A stretch of 64,000 bases of DNA from Utricularia gibba (Eukaryota; Streptophyta; Magnoliopsida; Lamiales; Lentibulariaceae). The notes under the pieces were generated by a model. It was given only the letters and a program-made list of their open reading frames with translations. It was not told the origin of the DNA and did not search any database. Of this stretch, positions 24,477 to 36,975 are shown one piece after another. Made by a program: the position numbers and the translations under genes. The DNA is taken from contig NEEC01000007.1 of assembly GCA_002189035.1 (NCBI GenBank), positions 1,240,001 to 1,304,000 of the forward strand, read 5' to 3'. The number at the start of each line of letters is the position of its first letter. Position 1 is the first letter of the stretch.

Positions 24477-24507
<31 letters not shown>
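24477..24507. repeat. (TA)n microsatellite
   Basis: About 15 perfect TA units lie exactly at the point where LRR similarity ends, followed by AT-rich DNA up to the COX6A leader. It is a plausible breakpoint or expansion site. Confidence 0.95.
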
Positions 24508-24510
<3 letters not shown>

Positions 24511-24594
24511 ATTTATTATAAATATAATTATTAAATATAATATTTTGACAACATTTTTATTGCTGGGGGCTAGACGGCAATAGCAGACGAGAAT

Positions 24595-25679
24595 ATGGCG
24601 ACGGCGATCTTGAGATCTGGCATCCGGAGCGCTCTCCGTGGTGGCTCTCCGGCGACAAAGCGATCCTTCTCCTCATCGTCCTCTCCACAAGAAGAGGCTG
24701 GTGAGATCTGTCATCCACATTTATTTGATTGGGACAAATCCTTGTTGTATCTCATAATTTGGAGGCCAAGATATGTTTGATTTTTGTGTAAATGGAAGGG
24801 TTGTTTCATGAAAGTGATTCTTTATGAACACAATTCCTTGATTATGGGCTTCTTTAGTCAGTTATTTGAATCTGTTGTATCTCGGTGGATGTAGCGGAGG
24901 CTGCGAAGTGGGAGAAGATAACCTATGTTGGAATAGCTGCATGTACTGCTCTCGCGGCTTTCAATTTATCGAAGGGCCACCCTCACCACGATGAGCCTCC
25001 TGTAAGAATCTGACTTTTGAATTGATTTAATTATGTCTTGGTGAAAAAATTTCGCACCATGATGTTGGGGTTCTTATTCCTTATAATCAGCTGTGTTGGG
25101 TTTACATTTTTCGCCTTTTCGGTGTACAGGCGTACTCTTACTTGCACATCCGAAACAAGGAATTCCCATGGGGTAAGTTTCGCCAGATGCCAAATTAATC
25201 GTATGCTGTTTCTCTTCAGGTTTTTATTTCCTATTTGCCGCAGATTTAAGCCTGCTGCATTAAGCATTGTTTCGCGTAAATTTAGACCTGTAGCCGAAAC
25301 CCTGTCATTGAAATGAAATACTCCTGCTTGTGTGCTTTTTATGTTGAGGGATTGATAGAATGGCTGCCGCTTGTGTGAAAATGCATTGTTTAAAAGCTGT
25401 TACTAAAGGGCCTTGGGCTTTTTCATTTATTCAAAGTGCCTATGTTGGAGTTTACTCTCATTATTTGTAGACGCTTGATGTTCTTTTGATCGGATTGAAA
25501 CGACCTTGTTCTTTTCAACGTGCTTCATTATTAGTTGTTTCCTTCCGCTCTATCTTCGATTAACTGTTCTTTGATTGAAGATCTTGAGCGTAAACAAGAG
25601 CTTCTGGCCTTATGACCCTATCTTCTGTCAATTGACTTCAGGTCCTGATGGTCTCTTTGAGAACAAAGACCATCATTGA
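24595..25679 (+). CDS. COX6A: Cytochrome c oxidase subunit 6a, mitochondrial
   Basis: Exons are 24595-24700, 24895-25001, 25130-25172 and 25642-25679, in phase, giving 97 residues. The N-terminal 30 residues are rich in Arg, Ser and Ala (MATAILRSGIRSALRGG), typical of a mitochondrial presequence. Then come EAAKWEKITYVGIAACTAL (the single membrane helix of the subunit), the conserved YLHIRNKEFPWG and the end GPDGLFENKDHH. Subunit 6a is a nuclear-encoded regulatory subunit of complex IV in the inner membrane. Length and layout match plant homologues. The last exon is only 38 bases and sits behind a 469-base intron. Confidence 0.93.
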
Positions 25680-27114
25680 TCCATCAACCATGCAAATGAA
25701 GTCTCAAGGAATAATTGCGCATCTGAAGACACCCGGAAATTCTACCAGTATGTCATGTTGGTGATACTTGGAGCTGTGAGTATTGCTGGTGTAATGCATT
25801 GTGAATGCTTGCTGCCATCTTTCTTCATCTTCCCCTACTTTTATGCATTTCCTGCTTAATCAAAGCCTATTGAGTCACTCTTCATAGTTTATTCAATTCC
25901 TTTGGTTTTTTTTGTTTTTGAACTCCAACAAATGTAACTAACCAAGGTACATGAAAAGCTTATCCCTATTTGCCTTTTTACTGAAAGCGTGCGCAGTTTT
26001 TGTCTGCAACCCCCTGGGGAATCAGAGAATCCCATAAAAAGACTGCACCTTTAATGAATTCTCACTGTTGTCCTTATACTTACACGAGCAAGAAAGAACC
26101 CATTGGATTCACACCACTTGAAACTACAAATTTCTCCAACTGATTCCCATGCTTCCAACAAGAAGCCCAACATGTATGAAAATGGGTTGCATGTCATCTG
26201 TAAGAGATGATCTGTGATTAGTTTGAAGCTCAACATTCATACATCTCCCAACTTCCAACACAAAACCTAATAGCAGGAACACAGGATTTGGACATGATGG
26301 ATTCCAAGATGTGATATGTCCCATCACCTGGTTCTAACCTCAGGGGATTGCTCTTGCAAGCTGCATTAACTTTGTTCCTCTGCACTAATAATCTGCTTCC
26401 TCCTCCTTGCCCAACCATCACCAAATCTTCAGTTTGGAAACAAGAATAAAAATGTAACCTTTTTCTTCAAGCAGTGTTGTGTGAGATAGTTGGAAAAGTG
26501 ATTTTGGAGAGGTGTTATAAAATGGTGACGTGATAAAGCTGAACTAATCAGCGCGGGGTAGCTGGAAAGCATAGAGATGACGGCAATTCGCTGTACAGAA
26601 GCGAGTGGAAGGAGAGAGAGATCACACACTTCTTCTTCTCAGGAGGTGCTTTACGATTAAAGCTCTCTCTTTCCTTCTCTGGGTCCCCTTTTCGAGAAAC
26701 CCAAGAAACTGCTGCTCTGTTACTCCTGCATTGCTTCATCACAGTTTCCTTCTAATTCAAGGAAACCGCCACCCTCCCCAGCTATCTTCTCCTGCAGATT
26801 TCTAGGGACCGATTGATTGAATGTTTTTGAATCTACTGCTGATGAATAATGATCTTTTCAATCATCCGATGGAATCATCAGGAATGAGCTCAATCTTTGA
26901 TTATTTGCGTGAAGTGGGGCTTGGGGAATCAAAAGAATCTCGTTGTACCAGAGGCATCATTGCTTTGTATTCATGTTTTAGGAAAAGGAAAGCGTTTAAT
27001 GCAAATGCAACAAAAATTGAAGCACCCCAGGCGCCCAAAACAATTCTGTTACAGTTACCCATAGCAGCTGCAGTAAACCAGAAAAGAGAGCTTTTTTTTT
27101 CGATTGTTTTTGTT
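25680..27114. other. Convergent spacer between COX6A and the EPFL gene
   Basis: It contains the two 3' untranslated regions. A minus-strand frame at 26230-26424 encodes about 64 residues (GGGSRLLVQRNKVNAACKS...) that I do not recognise. A plus-strand frame at 26821-27312 runs antisense through the EPFL exon and is treated as a shadow. Confidence 0.5.
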
Positions 27115-27565
27115 TCATGGGTTGAAGATGAGATTGCCGCATTTGCATTTCCAGCTCATTGGCTTGTAGTTGGAAGCATCGTCGCCTCCTCTGGCGTAGT
27201 TGATGACTGCTGGCCCTGGAAACTTGCTTTTGAGTTGCGGGTTGGTCGGAACTTGAATCGCTTCACAGCGGCCGCAGGAGAAGCATCGCTCCTCGCATCG
27301 CGGCGGCCGTGATCCTATTTGCGATCTCAGGATCATCGCTCTCGTCTTCCGCCATTCGCCGCCTGATTGTTGCTGAAGGATTCTCCCTGAGCAAAAGAAC
27401 ACCACAAGATTTCATTTTTGAAACAGCCCATCTAAGGAAGCAGAGAAAGGCAGTAGAACAGGAGGAGGTAACTCACTCACCTTGAACACCGGAAACATAT
27501 ACTGCAACAGCAAGAAGAGAAATCGCGAGATGTCTGAGTTTGAAGCGGTTACGAGTGAAACCCAT
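27115..27565 (-). CDS. EPFL2-like: EPIDERMAL PATTERNING FACTOR-like secreted peptide (EPFL1/2/3 type)
   Basis: Exons are 27565-27481 and 27386-27115, in phase, giving 118 residues. The N-terminus MGFTRNRFKLRHLAISLLAV continues into a hydrophobic run ending near VSG, a clear signal peptide. The mature C-terminal domain has the EPFL layout: GSRPPRCEERCFSCGRCEAI, VPTNPQ, then NYKPMSWKCKCGNLIFNP, with six cysteines in this region. EPFL peptides are ligands of ERECTA-family receptors, controlling stomatal and organ patterning. The VPTNPQ segment and the end resemble EPFL2 most, but subgroup assignment needs a tree. The gene is easy to miss because its first exon is short and the longest nearby frame lies on the opposite strand. 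Confidence 0.9.
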
Positions 27566-29746
27566 TTGCCGTCACACCGTCGTGGATGGGGTATCAAAAG
27601 GCTAGAACTTCAGCCACACCCTGGTTCCAACTTCCAGGGAATGAGAAGATGGTAGATTTTACACACTACTCACGTTCGTTGATCTCTCAGGTGGATGGCG
27701 TTGTTGGTGAAGAAGGAGCTTTGGAAGCTTCAGAAAAAAGAGAGTAAACAGTGGAATAAATAGTGAATGATGACAGGCCAAGACCAAGATCAGCATTCAC
27801 GATGAAGAAGAAGCATTGCTTTGGGGAGGATGAGCCATCTGGTTCAGAGAGGAGCGAGGGAAGGAAAGGGAAAGGAGTGTCGACCAGAAGAAAAGGAACG
27901 CGACAAGAGGAAACCCAGGCACGAACGACCCACCTGACTGAGCACACTCCTAATTAATGCGCTTCCCTCTGCGCACTTGGAGTGCAACACAATACAAACC
28001 ATAAAAGAAACGGAATTTATTCTTCAGAGACCTGAGACGACGTTGAAGGCACATGAGATAGATCGCCTAAGTTTTTTAACACAAGCAAATTCACTACTAC
28101 CATTTATCGCAGACCTTCTTAGATGACTCTGAGTCTGAAACTACAGCTTTTATAATAGCTTACTCCATCACGTTTTTTTTAATGAAAAATGATAACCACC
28201 TGACAGAGGAGGATGGTGTATAGTAAAGAGTAACGACCATCCCCAGGCTGCACAGGAAAAATCAGTATGTCCGAGCTGAGAATCTCTGGTCTTAAATGCA
28301 ATGCATTTGTCGAATCTCTGGTATTAATGGGGTTTGTTTTGCAACTGGGCGGCTTTGATTCGGGTATTCATTGATTGGGTTTGTTGTATAACCGAGCTCA
28401 GTGCCCGGGCTACAAAGCTTCACCCTTGACTGTACAAAACTACAACAGAATACAATCCTGTTGCCGGCCGTGGAAAACAGTGGGATTGGAACCGAGAAAA
28501 GAAAGACAGGTGCCGGGGTTGTCCGGGGGCGCCGCCGTGGACAACCCACGAACAATTTACTCATTACCCAGCACCCTGGTCCTCTCTTTCCTGCAGCCTG
28601 TACTTAAATCATGCGCAGTTGACTCCATGCACACCATTCGCGTAATGACCTGATGATGATGATGTGTTGCCTCTCCATTTTGCAGTAGTGTTGCTGCTGC
28701 ACTGATACCTCACCGGAATCCTATTTATTATCCCACATTACGTTACAAGAGGTTTAGGATGTGAGATGGGTGCGCGGCTCACACGGAGGAGGAATAACCA
28801 GCCGGCTTAGCCACACCAGCAGCCTGTAACGTACGACACCCTGCTGTGTTTAATGAGGTGAGAAGGGGGGCGGGCCCCCCCTTTCGGAAAGGCGAGCAGT
28901 GGTCGGAGTTGAGTTGCAACTTGTGGATCAGAAGAGTGGCGTGTCGTCGTGTTTCTGCAGGAACACAGAGACAGTCACAGAGAGAGATACATGCGCCGCA
29001 ATTTGAAACTTCCTTCCAACGGCTTCACTGTCACACCCCTCCGCTCAGGCAAAGCCTACAGTGTAAATGGAGGGAGCTTTACTTTTCCACCTGCACATCG
29101 GAATTAGTAAACCGATCGATACTGATCGCCATTTTTTTTTAATTTTGTTACACTAAAGAGAAAGAGGAACAGGCCCAACCCGGGTGTGTGGGCAGGAGAT
29201 TTTGCAAAATGAATCTTCTTTATCCATTGAATAACCTTGGCTGGCAACCAGGTAAACTGAGAGATGCTCATGAGGGAACAGCATATCAAAAGGTGCTGAT
29301 ATATTACAGGAACCTTACATGCATACAAAGGCAGTGAGCAGTCAAGATTGCTATGTTCGGCACTAGTTTTATTGCCGCTCCATCCCCATATACAAAAAAG
29401 GGGAGCAACACCAGCATAATACTTGCTTCCCGGGTTAAATACAGGCAAGTGAAGAACCCTAAGATCAAGTAGTAGTTTTTACAAGGGAAAGAAAGATGGC
29501 ATACCTCAGGGCTTGAGGAATGCATAATTCTTTTTTTTTTTTTACCTACGCAGGAGGATGGATCTTTGCATGTTATTTCCAAGTCTGGGAAGAAGGCTGG
29601 CTTGTTGGCTGGCTAATAGACAAATCTTCACAGCTTATTCAAAATGTAAATGAGGTGATGAGCATGGGGGTGTGATTGAGGTGGCTTTGACCACGGGAGC
29701 AGAAAAGCTTTGGTCTCTTTTGCTTTCCTTTAGTTTTTGTTGTTGT
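27566..29746. other. Spacer: EPFL upstream region and ZFN 3' region
   Basis: Bases 27566-28300 are the probable EPFL promoter. The rest has several short frames on both strands (for example 28292-28564 minus and 28846-29142 plus) without family resemblance. I find no tRNA, snRNA or transposon coding sequence. Confidence 0.5.
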
Positions 29747-32543
29747 TCAGTTTGAGTTCTGGGCTTCACCTCCTTGACTCAAGGAGACACCTGAATCTGA
29801 AGCAACATTGGCCTGAGCTGAATGTTGAATGCCAATCTGAGATCCTGGACCACTTCTTGAGAAAATTGAGCCTACAGAGGCACTGGAAGCATTCATTGAT
29901 GACATTTCAGGCGGGAAGGGATCGCTGAGAACGTCGGGCCTCAGGTCAGACGAGGCTGATGATGGGGCAAGAGTTGCATTTGCTGATCCGATGGGGTACG
30001 GAGCCACCGGCATGCCAGTGAGGGAAGATGCAGAAGGGCTATAGCTCAGAGTCCTCATAGGATGGTCAAATTTGCAGGAAGGGCCAAATTTGCATAGTCC
30101 ATTTTGTGAATAGTGGGAACAAATTCTTGCACCCTGAGAACAAGAGCAAGAAAGTACATAAATGTAAAGAAACACATCAGAGAACGTACAGAGTTATTGC
30201 TTACAGGACGCAGAGGCAGCCCCATAGGACTGAGTGTAAAATTGGCCTTTGAAGAATTCCACTCTGTTGGATGATGATATTTACATGAAGCACCAAATTT
30301 ACAGTCCCCATTCTTTAAATAATATTGGCATTCTGGTTGGCCGGGTCTCTCCGGAAATGCAGCTTCTTTTTGACTGCTGCTTGAGACACCGGCAGCAATT
30401 GAAATGTATGGCCCTGAGTATGCAGTTGCTGATGGGGATAAATGAGCAATCCCGTAGACGGGGCTGGCTCCAACGGTGGGCTGGGTACCAGGAGACGTCT
30501 CTGAACTAAGAGGTGCGGCCTATAACGTGTATTAGCTAGATGCATTTAGCAAATGGAATGTTCCGAGAATAAATAAGTTACATAATCAATATGAGCTTCA
30601 CCCACCGGATATGGCGTCCAAGGAACGGAAACAATACCCGAGGGAAACAGCAGTGACCCATAGCTTCCGGGAACATAAGAACCTTGAAGCATGGTAGGCC
30701 GAGTGATAGGCCAGTTTCCTTGGATTACTCCATATTGTTGAGAAGCTTGACCAGATGGCGCCTGGACAGCGGGAAAGATGGTTGGTGCAGACAAAGCTGT
30801 GGGAGTATCAAGGGATCCAGGAGCATGTTCAGGTACTGGCAGATGCACCCCTGAAGGCTGTGGGTGATGAAATTTACAGCTGACACCAAATTTACATATT
30901 CCTGTCTTTACATAATAAGAGCATTCTTTTTCTCCCTGCAAAGGATACATGTAACAGTTACATAACTAGTCCCCCGAATAAAATGATCAACATAAAATGA
31001 AATGATGCAGACCAGTCTTAAGGGATATCCACAAATGTTCAGGGTCACTGGGGCGGCTGAATGTTTTGGGGGGTGGTGATACTTGCAAGTGGCACCAAAT
31101 TTACATGTTCCGGTCTTCATGTAGTACTACAGATTCAAGTTGGGAAAAAGCATTATTGGAACTAATCCCAACGGAACAAAAAAAAAAAAAACCAATGTCA
31201 AATGCTTGCTTGACCAAATGACACTGTGGCATGCTCTGAAATAAATGCTTAATGTGGATGTGAAATGTAGAAACATGGAAAAAATGGTGACCCATACTGT
31301 GCAAGAAAAGGTTATTCGCATTTTCAAAGCATTGCAGGTTGTCTAAGAAGCTCTACAACATGAAAAGTATTTCCCAATCAATATTCCAATAAGATATCGC
31401 CACAATGCATAACAATACATAAAAAGAAGCACATACTATCCTGTCAAACAAAACAGTATGGATAACAGGATAGAACATTTCCAGTGAAAATAGAAAAATG
31501 AGGTGGCAGGAGGCCTGCAAATAGGAAGTAAAAAAAATATGAATTTCGTTTCACAAATAATACCTGACAGGTAGGTTGGCCAGCACGTTCGGGATACTCA
31601 CCTCCAGATCTGAAACTCCCCACTACCTATATATGCAGGCAATATTTACATATTCTGAACTAAGTAAAGACGAACCAAAAATGTTGGGTGATTCAGTTTT
31701 GAGTCCAAGATTTACAGCCACCCGGAAAGTCCTCTGAAGGCTAATACTATCTAATAGCGTTCATATCCACAAACCGGCTGCTATGAACAATATTCCATTC
31801 TATGGAGGACAAAAGTTTTAAATGATGCACTTACAAACACACGCTTAGGCTACTAGAGAGTTCTACTTGGTGATTACTAATAAAAGCCCCATTTTCCCCC
31901 ACAGTTATTAAGCAACTAAATTGAACTCAAGAAACCAACAGATACGGTAGCGGAGAGATATATCACTTTCTTTCACCATGACCATGATTCAACTAAGGAT
32001 CTGAAAATCCAATATCAATAAGGTTTGCAGTGGAAGCAGTCATGCATGCGACATTCAAATCATTGACTTCACAACGAATCCACCATGAAGCGAAAACACT
32101 TACGATGTTCAAGAAAGAAACTGCACTAAAGCCACACTTGACTCTACTGTTCAATCGACGATCCCACAAAATTAAGTACCAAAACATCCAAAACTGGTTA
32201 AACAGATAAAAAGATCATGACTTGTTTACCATACTACGGTCAGCGGGATGATTGAAACGGCATCGATTTCCATACCCACAAAATCCAGTCTTCAAATAAT
32301 AGATACAATCCGGCTCATCCGGCCTCTCCGGATACGCTTGAGGATACCCGCCGATACCCAATTGCCACATAGGCTCTACATTCACAAAATCAAAGCTACA
32401 ATGAGGATCAAGACCCAGAAATTGAGATGAAATCTGTAACAACCATCACCTTCAAGCCCCGTTTCACCACCCGGCGCCACCCATTCCTCCACAGGGTCCA
32501 TCGGCACACCCTCCATTGCCTTTGTCTCACTGTACCTCTCCAT
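29747..32543 (-). CDS. ZFN1-like: CCCH zinc-finger protein of the ZFN1/ZFN3 type, five fingers
   Basis: Exons in order: 32543-32450, 32375-32230, 31626-31564, 31126-31013, 30935-30606, 30519-30205, 30133-29747. They total 482 residues in phase. Five C-x8-C-x5-C-x3-H fingers are visible, for example [31 protein letters not shown] and [11 protein letters not shown]. Three fingers are grouped in the N-terminal half and two in the C-terminal half, with Pro/Ser/Gly-rich linkers between, the classic plant ZFN arrangement. Such proteins bind single-stranded nucleic acid. The start MERYSETK and the join ETGLE-EPMWQLG match relatives. An alternative donor for the fifth exon, at GATTAT|GTAACT about 18 bases further on, cannot be excluded. 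Confidence 0.92.
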
Positions 32544-32700
32544 GTCTTATTACACACCACACTCTCTCTCTCCCCGACCTCCCCGGTTCCAAAATATCTA
32601 CCCAGTACAGTATAGATTCCTTCACTGCACAAACTATTCTCACACGTAAAACGTATTTACAGAGCTCGCCGTAAGCGAAGATGAGGAAAGAGCGCGTGAT

Positions 32701-32720
32701 CCCCCCCCCCCCCCCCCCCC
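32701..32720. repeat. C20 homopolymer (G20 on the transcribed strand) upstream of ZFN
   Basis: Twenty consecutive C bases, followed by a GC-rich block, about 160 bases upstream of the ZFN start codon. It is very likely in the promoter or leader. Its exact length is uncertain because homopolymers are sequenced poorly. Confidence 0.9.
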
Positions 32721-32792
32721 GCGGCAGCGACGATCGCAAAACGGAAAAATTGGGGGAAAATTAAAAAAAGGAAAAAGAAAGGTAGAGAGTGT

Positions 32793-32826
32793 CCCTTCCC
32801 CTTCCCTTCCCCTTCCCCTCCCCTCC
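32793..32826. repeat. Pyrimidine-rich CCCTTCCCC tract
   Basis: A 34-base pure C/T tract built of CCTTCCC-like units. On the ZFN sense strand it reads as GA-rich sequence, like the GA-repeat elements common near plant promoters. Confidence 0.75.
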
Positions 32827-34967
32827 AATGGCAGAGAGGCTCCTCCAACCCCACCCCACCTCCACCCCCGGCACGCACTCCCCCTTTATAGATTCACCCA
32901 CACACGCACACAGTGTGGGTGCGTCCGTGCTTGCGTGCGTGCGCGTGTGGGCCGCGGACTTGGTGCGCTTTTTGTTTGCGGGCTATTTTATTTATTTTAT
33001 TTTATTTTATTGCGTAACAGCCACCCAGCAGCAGCAGCACTTTTCATTTATCGATCGTAACGTAATTAATTGTGTCGGTTATGACGGGTTTCGTTTCGAG
33101 GCAGCAACTCAACTGCCAAACCATACCCTATAAAATTAACAAATTAAATCAATCAATGAATGAATGTATGTATGATTCGTCACGTTCCGACCGACTTCCG
33201 TACGTCCCATTTCCCGTACCCCAAACTGCCCCCAATGCCCCAATTTTGCCATTTTAACTTTACACGATGAAGCATAAGTCGCATGCCACGACTAGCCACT
33301 CAAGAAAGACGTAACTTTTAGGATGGATGGATGTATGTATATAATAAAAAAGACATAAACTTTGATAATTCGGAAATTCGAAGAAAAAATAAGGTGCATT
33401 CGACATATCACGTAAATTGGTTTTATAATAATTGAACGAATCAATGCAACGAACAACTACGATAGAATTGAAATACAAAATACAACATTATAAACACAAA
33501 TATGGGAGTGAAATAAATAGATGAATTCCTATGAATTTCAAAGATATATCGATTGCAATGTATAGTAAGAATGACATTGATCATATGGAATATTATTATA
33601 TCTATAAGATTTTAAATCTAAAACCATCATTGTTCACTTTTCTACGTTTAAAAATAATGTAAGTACATATATTATTAAAAAAACATTATGTTATGATTTT
33701 ACAGATATCATCGAATTCATTATAAAAATAATGATATAGTACCAATATAGTTGAAGGAGTTGGTGTGTCGATATTATAATACACATCAAGCATTTGAGTT
33801 TATGGAACTTGTATGTACTCATGAGATACAATTTTAGCTCATTTGTCCAAGTTTCATGACTCTTCTCATTGGTGTGGTGCTCGCCCCCACGGCAACAACG
33901 TGGGGATGCATCCACACCCAGTCAAGTGGCTCCATCATTGGCACCCCCCCACGTCCTTTTCCAAGTATCCACTTGAGATCCTCTTGCTTTCCCTTCCCCC
34001 AAATCTCCCCACTCCCCCAATCATCACACACAAAAATGGAAAACCCCAAAAGCCACCCCCCTAAAAACCCCATAATCATCGTTTTCAAGGGGTAAATCAG
34101 GGAGGAAAAATTGGGGGTAAATTTGGCAGGTACTGTTGTTCCCTGCTCCATGTATATGAATTGAATTAGTGAGTGATTTGGGGGAGGGGAGGGGCGCTTT
34201 GGTAATTTCCATGAGGGTGGTGCAGGATGCCGGTGCGCTGGGGACAACAGGGACATAAAAGTCTATGTAGTGGCCAATGGGATGCCACCACGTGGTTCCC
34301 GGTGGGAAAAAAAAAACGTGTGATGAGACCACCGGCCACAGCGTTGGCGCTTGACTTTATTGGCGCGTGCAATTAATTGTGGGTGATTCCGGTGTACGAA
34401 TACCATCTACGACGCCTAACCCTGCTCATGACCCCTTCCAAATTATATAATTATTTTTTAATAAAATAATAATAATAATTGGTTATTGTTATTATTTTTA
34501 ATAAAAAAGTCGTAGGATGATGGATGTGAGGCCCCACCACGCCTTTTTTAGTTATACACTTTTTGACTTGACTCATGACTACATCATGATTATCATTATT
34601 ATTATAATAATAAAAGAAAAGATTTAATTAGAAAGAAAGATGGGCTCATTTTCTTTTTGGTTAATTTTATTGATGTTAATGGGCCCAAATGTTCAACGTC
34701 CGGCCCAGTGAGTTGATTGACCTAGCTACCAAAAAGTGCACGTGCCATCTACTTTGTGGGCCCGATGACGTGACTGGTTTTGTCAGCAAGGCGCTGGCTT
34801 CTTTCAGCCAGGGACTCGGTCCCTTACTACGGATGCGATTCTGGGTTCATCGCTGGGCACTCCCATGATGTAGCTGGTGACCGTGTTGCTGTCTGGAGCT
34901 GGGGCAAGGCTTGTAGGCATTTCTGAGTTCCAGAAAATGGTGCTGGTTTGTAGTGCATCGCGATTCA

Positions 34968-35484
34968 TTATCTTGCTTTCTTGAACCGATCTTCGAGCGC
35001 CCAGAATGCTCTTGCTGGGAGCCGGCGCTGGGGATGTCTCGGGAACTCTGTTTCTTGTCCAAACCAGTCGTCTTCCGTTCTTTCCATATCGTCGAATTGC
35101 AGGAGCTGCTCGGTGATCCTCTCGTCGTCTTCGTTTGCCTCAAATTTTCCGCTCTCTTCTCCTTCCTGTGATTCCTCCTCACGGCCCTTCAACCCCAACA
35201 GCTGCTGTTCTATCTCCGCGTCAACCGGGTCCGGCCTGAGTTCCTGATTGGATTCTGGCTGGGGCCGGAGATCCTTCCGCCCAGCTTCAGGCCGCCAATC
35301 TGCTGAAGCTTCTGTGACGCCTTGGGGTTTTCGTGGAGGAGGAGGCGTTGTCCTGCAGCTGGTATACCAGCAAACTACAGACACAGAGGAAGAAAAAGGA
35401 CTGCACCACGTTCTTCAGCTTCATCCCTCTCCTCGGCCTTTGGGTTCTGCGAGGTGATTGACGAGACCGAAACATGACTTCCAT
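34968..35484 (-). pseudogene. Single-pass membrane protein of unknown function, frameshifted
   Basis: Frame 1 from ATG 35484 gives MEVMFRSRQSPRRTQRPRRG, then the hydrophobic segment NVVQSFFFLCVCSLLVYQLQ, but stops at 35287. From a CCCC run (GGGG at 35325-35328 on the plus strand) the adjacent frame continues as a Glu-rich domain ending RFKKAR at 34968. A basic N-terminus, one membrane helix ending in VYQ(L/V), and a long acidic Glu-rich tail match a family of plant proteins of unknown function that I recall. One lost base in the CCCC run would explain the break. A second lost base near 34985 would extend the protein to a stop at 34804. It could be a pseudogene or a sequencing artefact; function is unknown. 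Confidence 0.5.
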
Positions 35485-36975
35485 GGATTGATCCAACCCT
35501 CTTACCTTCACCTCGCCCTCTATATATCATGGAAGCAGACGGAGGCCATTCCATCTTGACATCATCGGTCCATCACCTTTCTCCCTTCAATCCCGGAAAC
35601 CCATCCCAGTCGCCCCTCCATCCGCCGTCCATTGCCCCCCCTCATCCTCGGAATAGCAATGGATCAAATGTGTCTTTCAAAATCCGGCCACCGGAATTCC
35701 GGTGGCGTCCTCTCTCGAAAATATCGAAAATTAGTGATTTTTAAATAAAACATATTCATATTCAATAATGAAATTATTTATGTATAATTTATTTAAAAAA
35801 TAAATATTTTTTAAATTTATTTTCTTTTTAAAGTATAATTTATTCTTATTTGATAATAAAATTGCTAATATAACATTTTTAACACATAAAAAATTATGAA
35901 TGCTTTAATTTCATGTTGTATTTTTATTTAAATTATATGTACGGATTTGGGAATTCCAAAAGGTGGAGGGGTGAATGGAAGAGAACGAAAGTTGAGGGGT
36001 CAATTTGGAAAAGGAGTGGATTCGAACAAATACAAATACAAAGGAGTTTCGCGGTTATTACTCACAGTTGGAGTTGAATATTATATATTTTTTCCTTCTT
36101 TTTTTATTCTGTTTTTGAAAAAAAACAAGGATTAAAATCTTGTTCCTCTTCTCCTTCTCCACCTTTCTTCTTAGTCTCACTAGAGCCCACGGCAATCGCA
36201 ATCTCGTCTCCTTTTCAAGATTCTTCTTGAATTTAAAAGTCTTGATGCGGCACCAGAATGTCCTGAATTGAATCTGCTGAAGCGGTACAAGAAGGATCCT
36301 TTCTGTTGACGAGGCAACGGAAGAATATATTTGAGTGATCTTAATTGGTGAGGTTTTTTTTTTTGAATTTTGGGTTCTAGATGCTTGTGTTTTTTTTTTG
36401 TTTTGTTTCTGGGTATAATTGTTATTCTTGATTCAGGCACTTTTTTTTTTCTTCCGCGGTTACTGTGTTTTTTGTGTAGTTCAAATCTGGGTTCTTTACC
36501 CGGTTGAATTTGATTATTATGCGGCAGTTACCGTTGATTTAAGCCGTTTATACGCATTTAATTCGGGATTCAGTGTAAATTGTGGCCTGGCATTTTAGTG
36601 AACTCCACTTTCAATGAAATGATCACGATTCACGTGCCATCGCCGTTAGTTATTTCACGTTTTAAGCCTTGGGAGAACTTTCTGATTGTTTAGTTTTTTT
36701 GTTGGTTTTCATGCCGATGTAATTTCAGCTATTCTTTTACATTTTTTGTAGCAGTGTGTAGCGGGAGATATTTTTTTTCGCATATTTCCTTTGCATCCGA
36801 TATTTGTTCTTTAGAGTGAGGTATTTAATTTTTTCCCATATGTTCCAGCCTTGCATGAAAAAGGTTTTTCCTTGATAGTGAATTCATTCCTTTTCGAGCT
36901 TATTGCGTGCCTCACTAGTTAAAACTTTTCAATCTTTATGTTTCTTTGTTGTTAGGGATAGCTGATTGTTGGGGA
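35485..36975 (+). other. Spacer and 5' leader of the ALY gene with a 608-base leader intron
   Basis: Bases 35740-35940 are AT-rich spacer. A leader appears to start near 36130. A GTGAGG donor at 36348 and a TTGTTAG acceptor ending at 36955 fit a leader intron placing 20 untranslated bases ahead of the ATG at 36976. Such long leader introns are frequent in plant regulatory genes. This is predicted from sequence only. Confidence 0.5.

Larger units (their letters stand above)
32544..34803. other. Upstream region of the ZFN gene and spacer
   Basis: Bases 32544-32960 hold the ZFN leader and promoter with extreme homopolymer and purine/pyrimidine tracts, listed separately. A TTTTA-type pentanucleotide repeat lies near 32983-33010. 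From 33100 on the DNA is mostly AT-rich. Frames near 33834-34256 have no recognisable family. A palindromic CCACGTGG G-box lies near 34287-34294, but no adjacent gene clearly uses it. Confidence 0.5.

Noticed and set aside
26821-27312. 163-codon plus-strand frame
   Set aside because: It lies antisense to the EPFL second exon, which has a signal peptide, splice sites and a conserved cysteine pattern; the plus frame resembles nothing.
28725-28760. ATCCCACATTA resembling the plant snRNA upstream element
   Set aside because: No TATA box at the required spacing and no snRNA sequence follows.
33834-34256. 140-codon minus-strand frame and two plus-strand shadows
   Set aside because: There is no family resemblance, composition is Pro/Trp-rich, and alternative frames are open in both directions.
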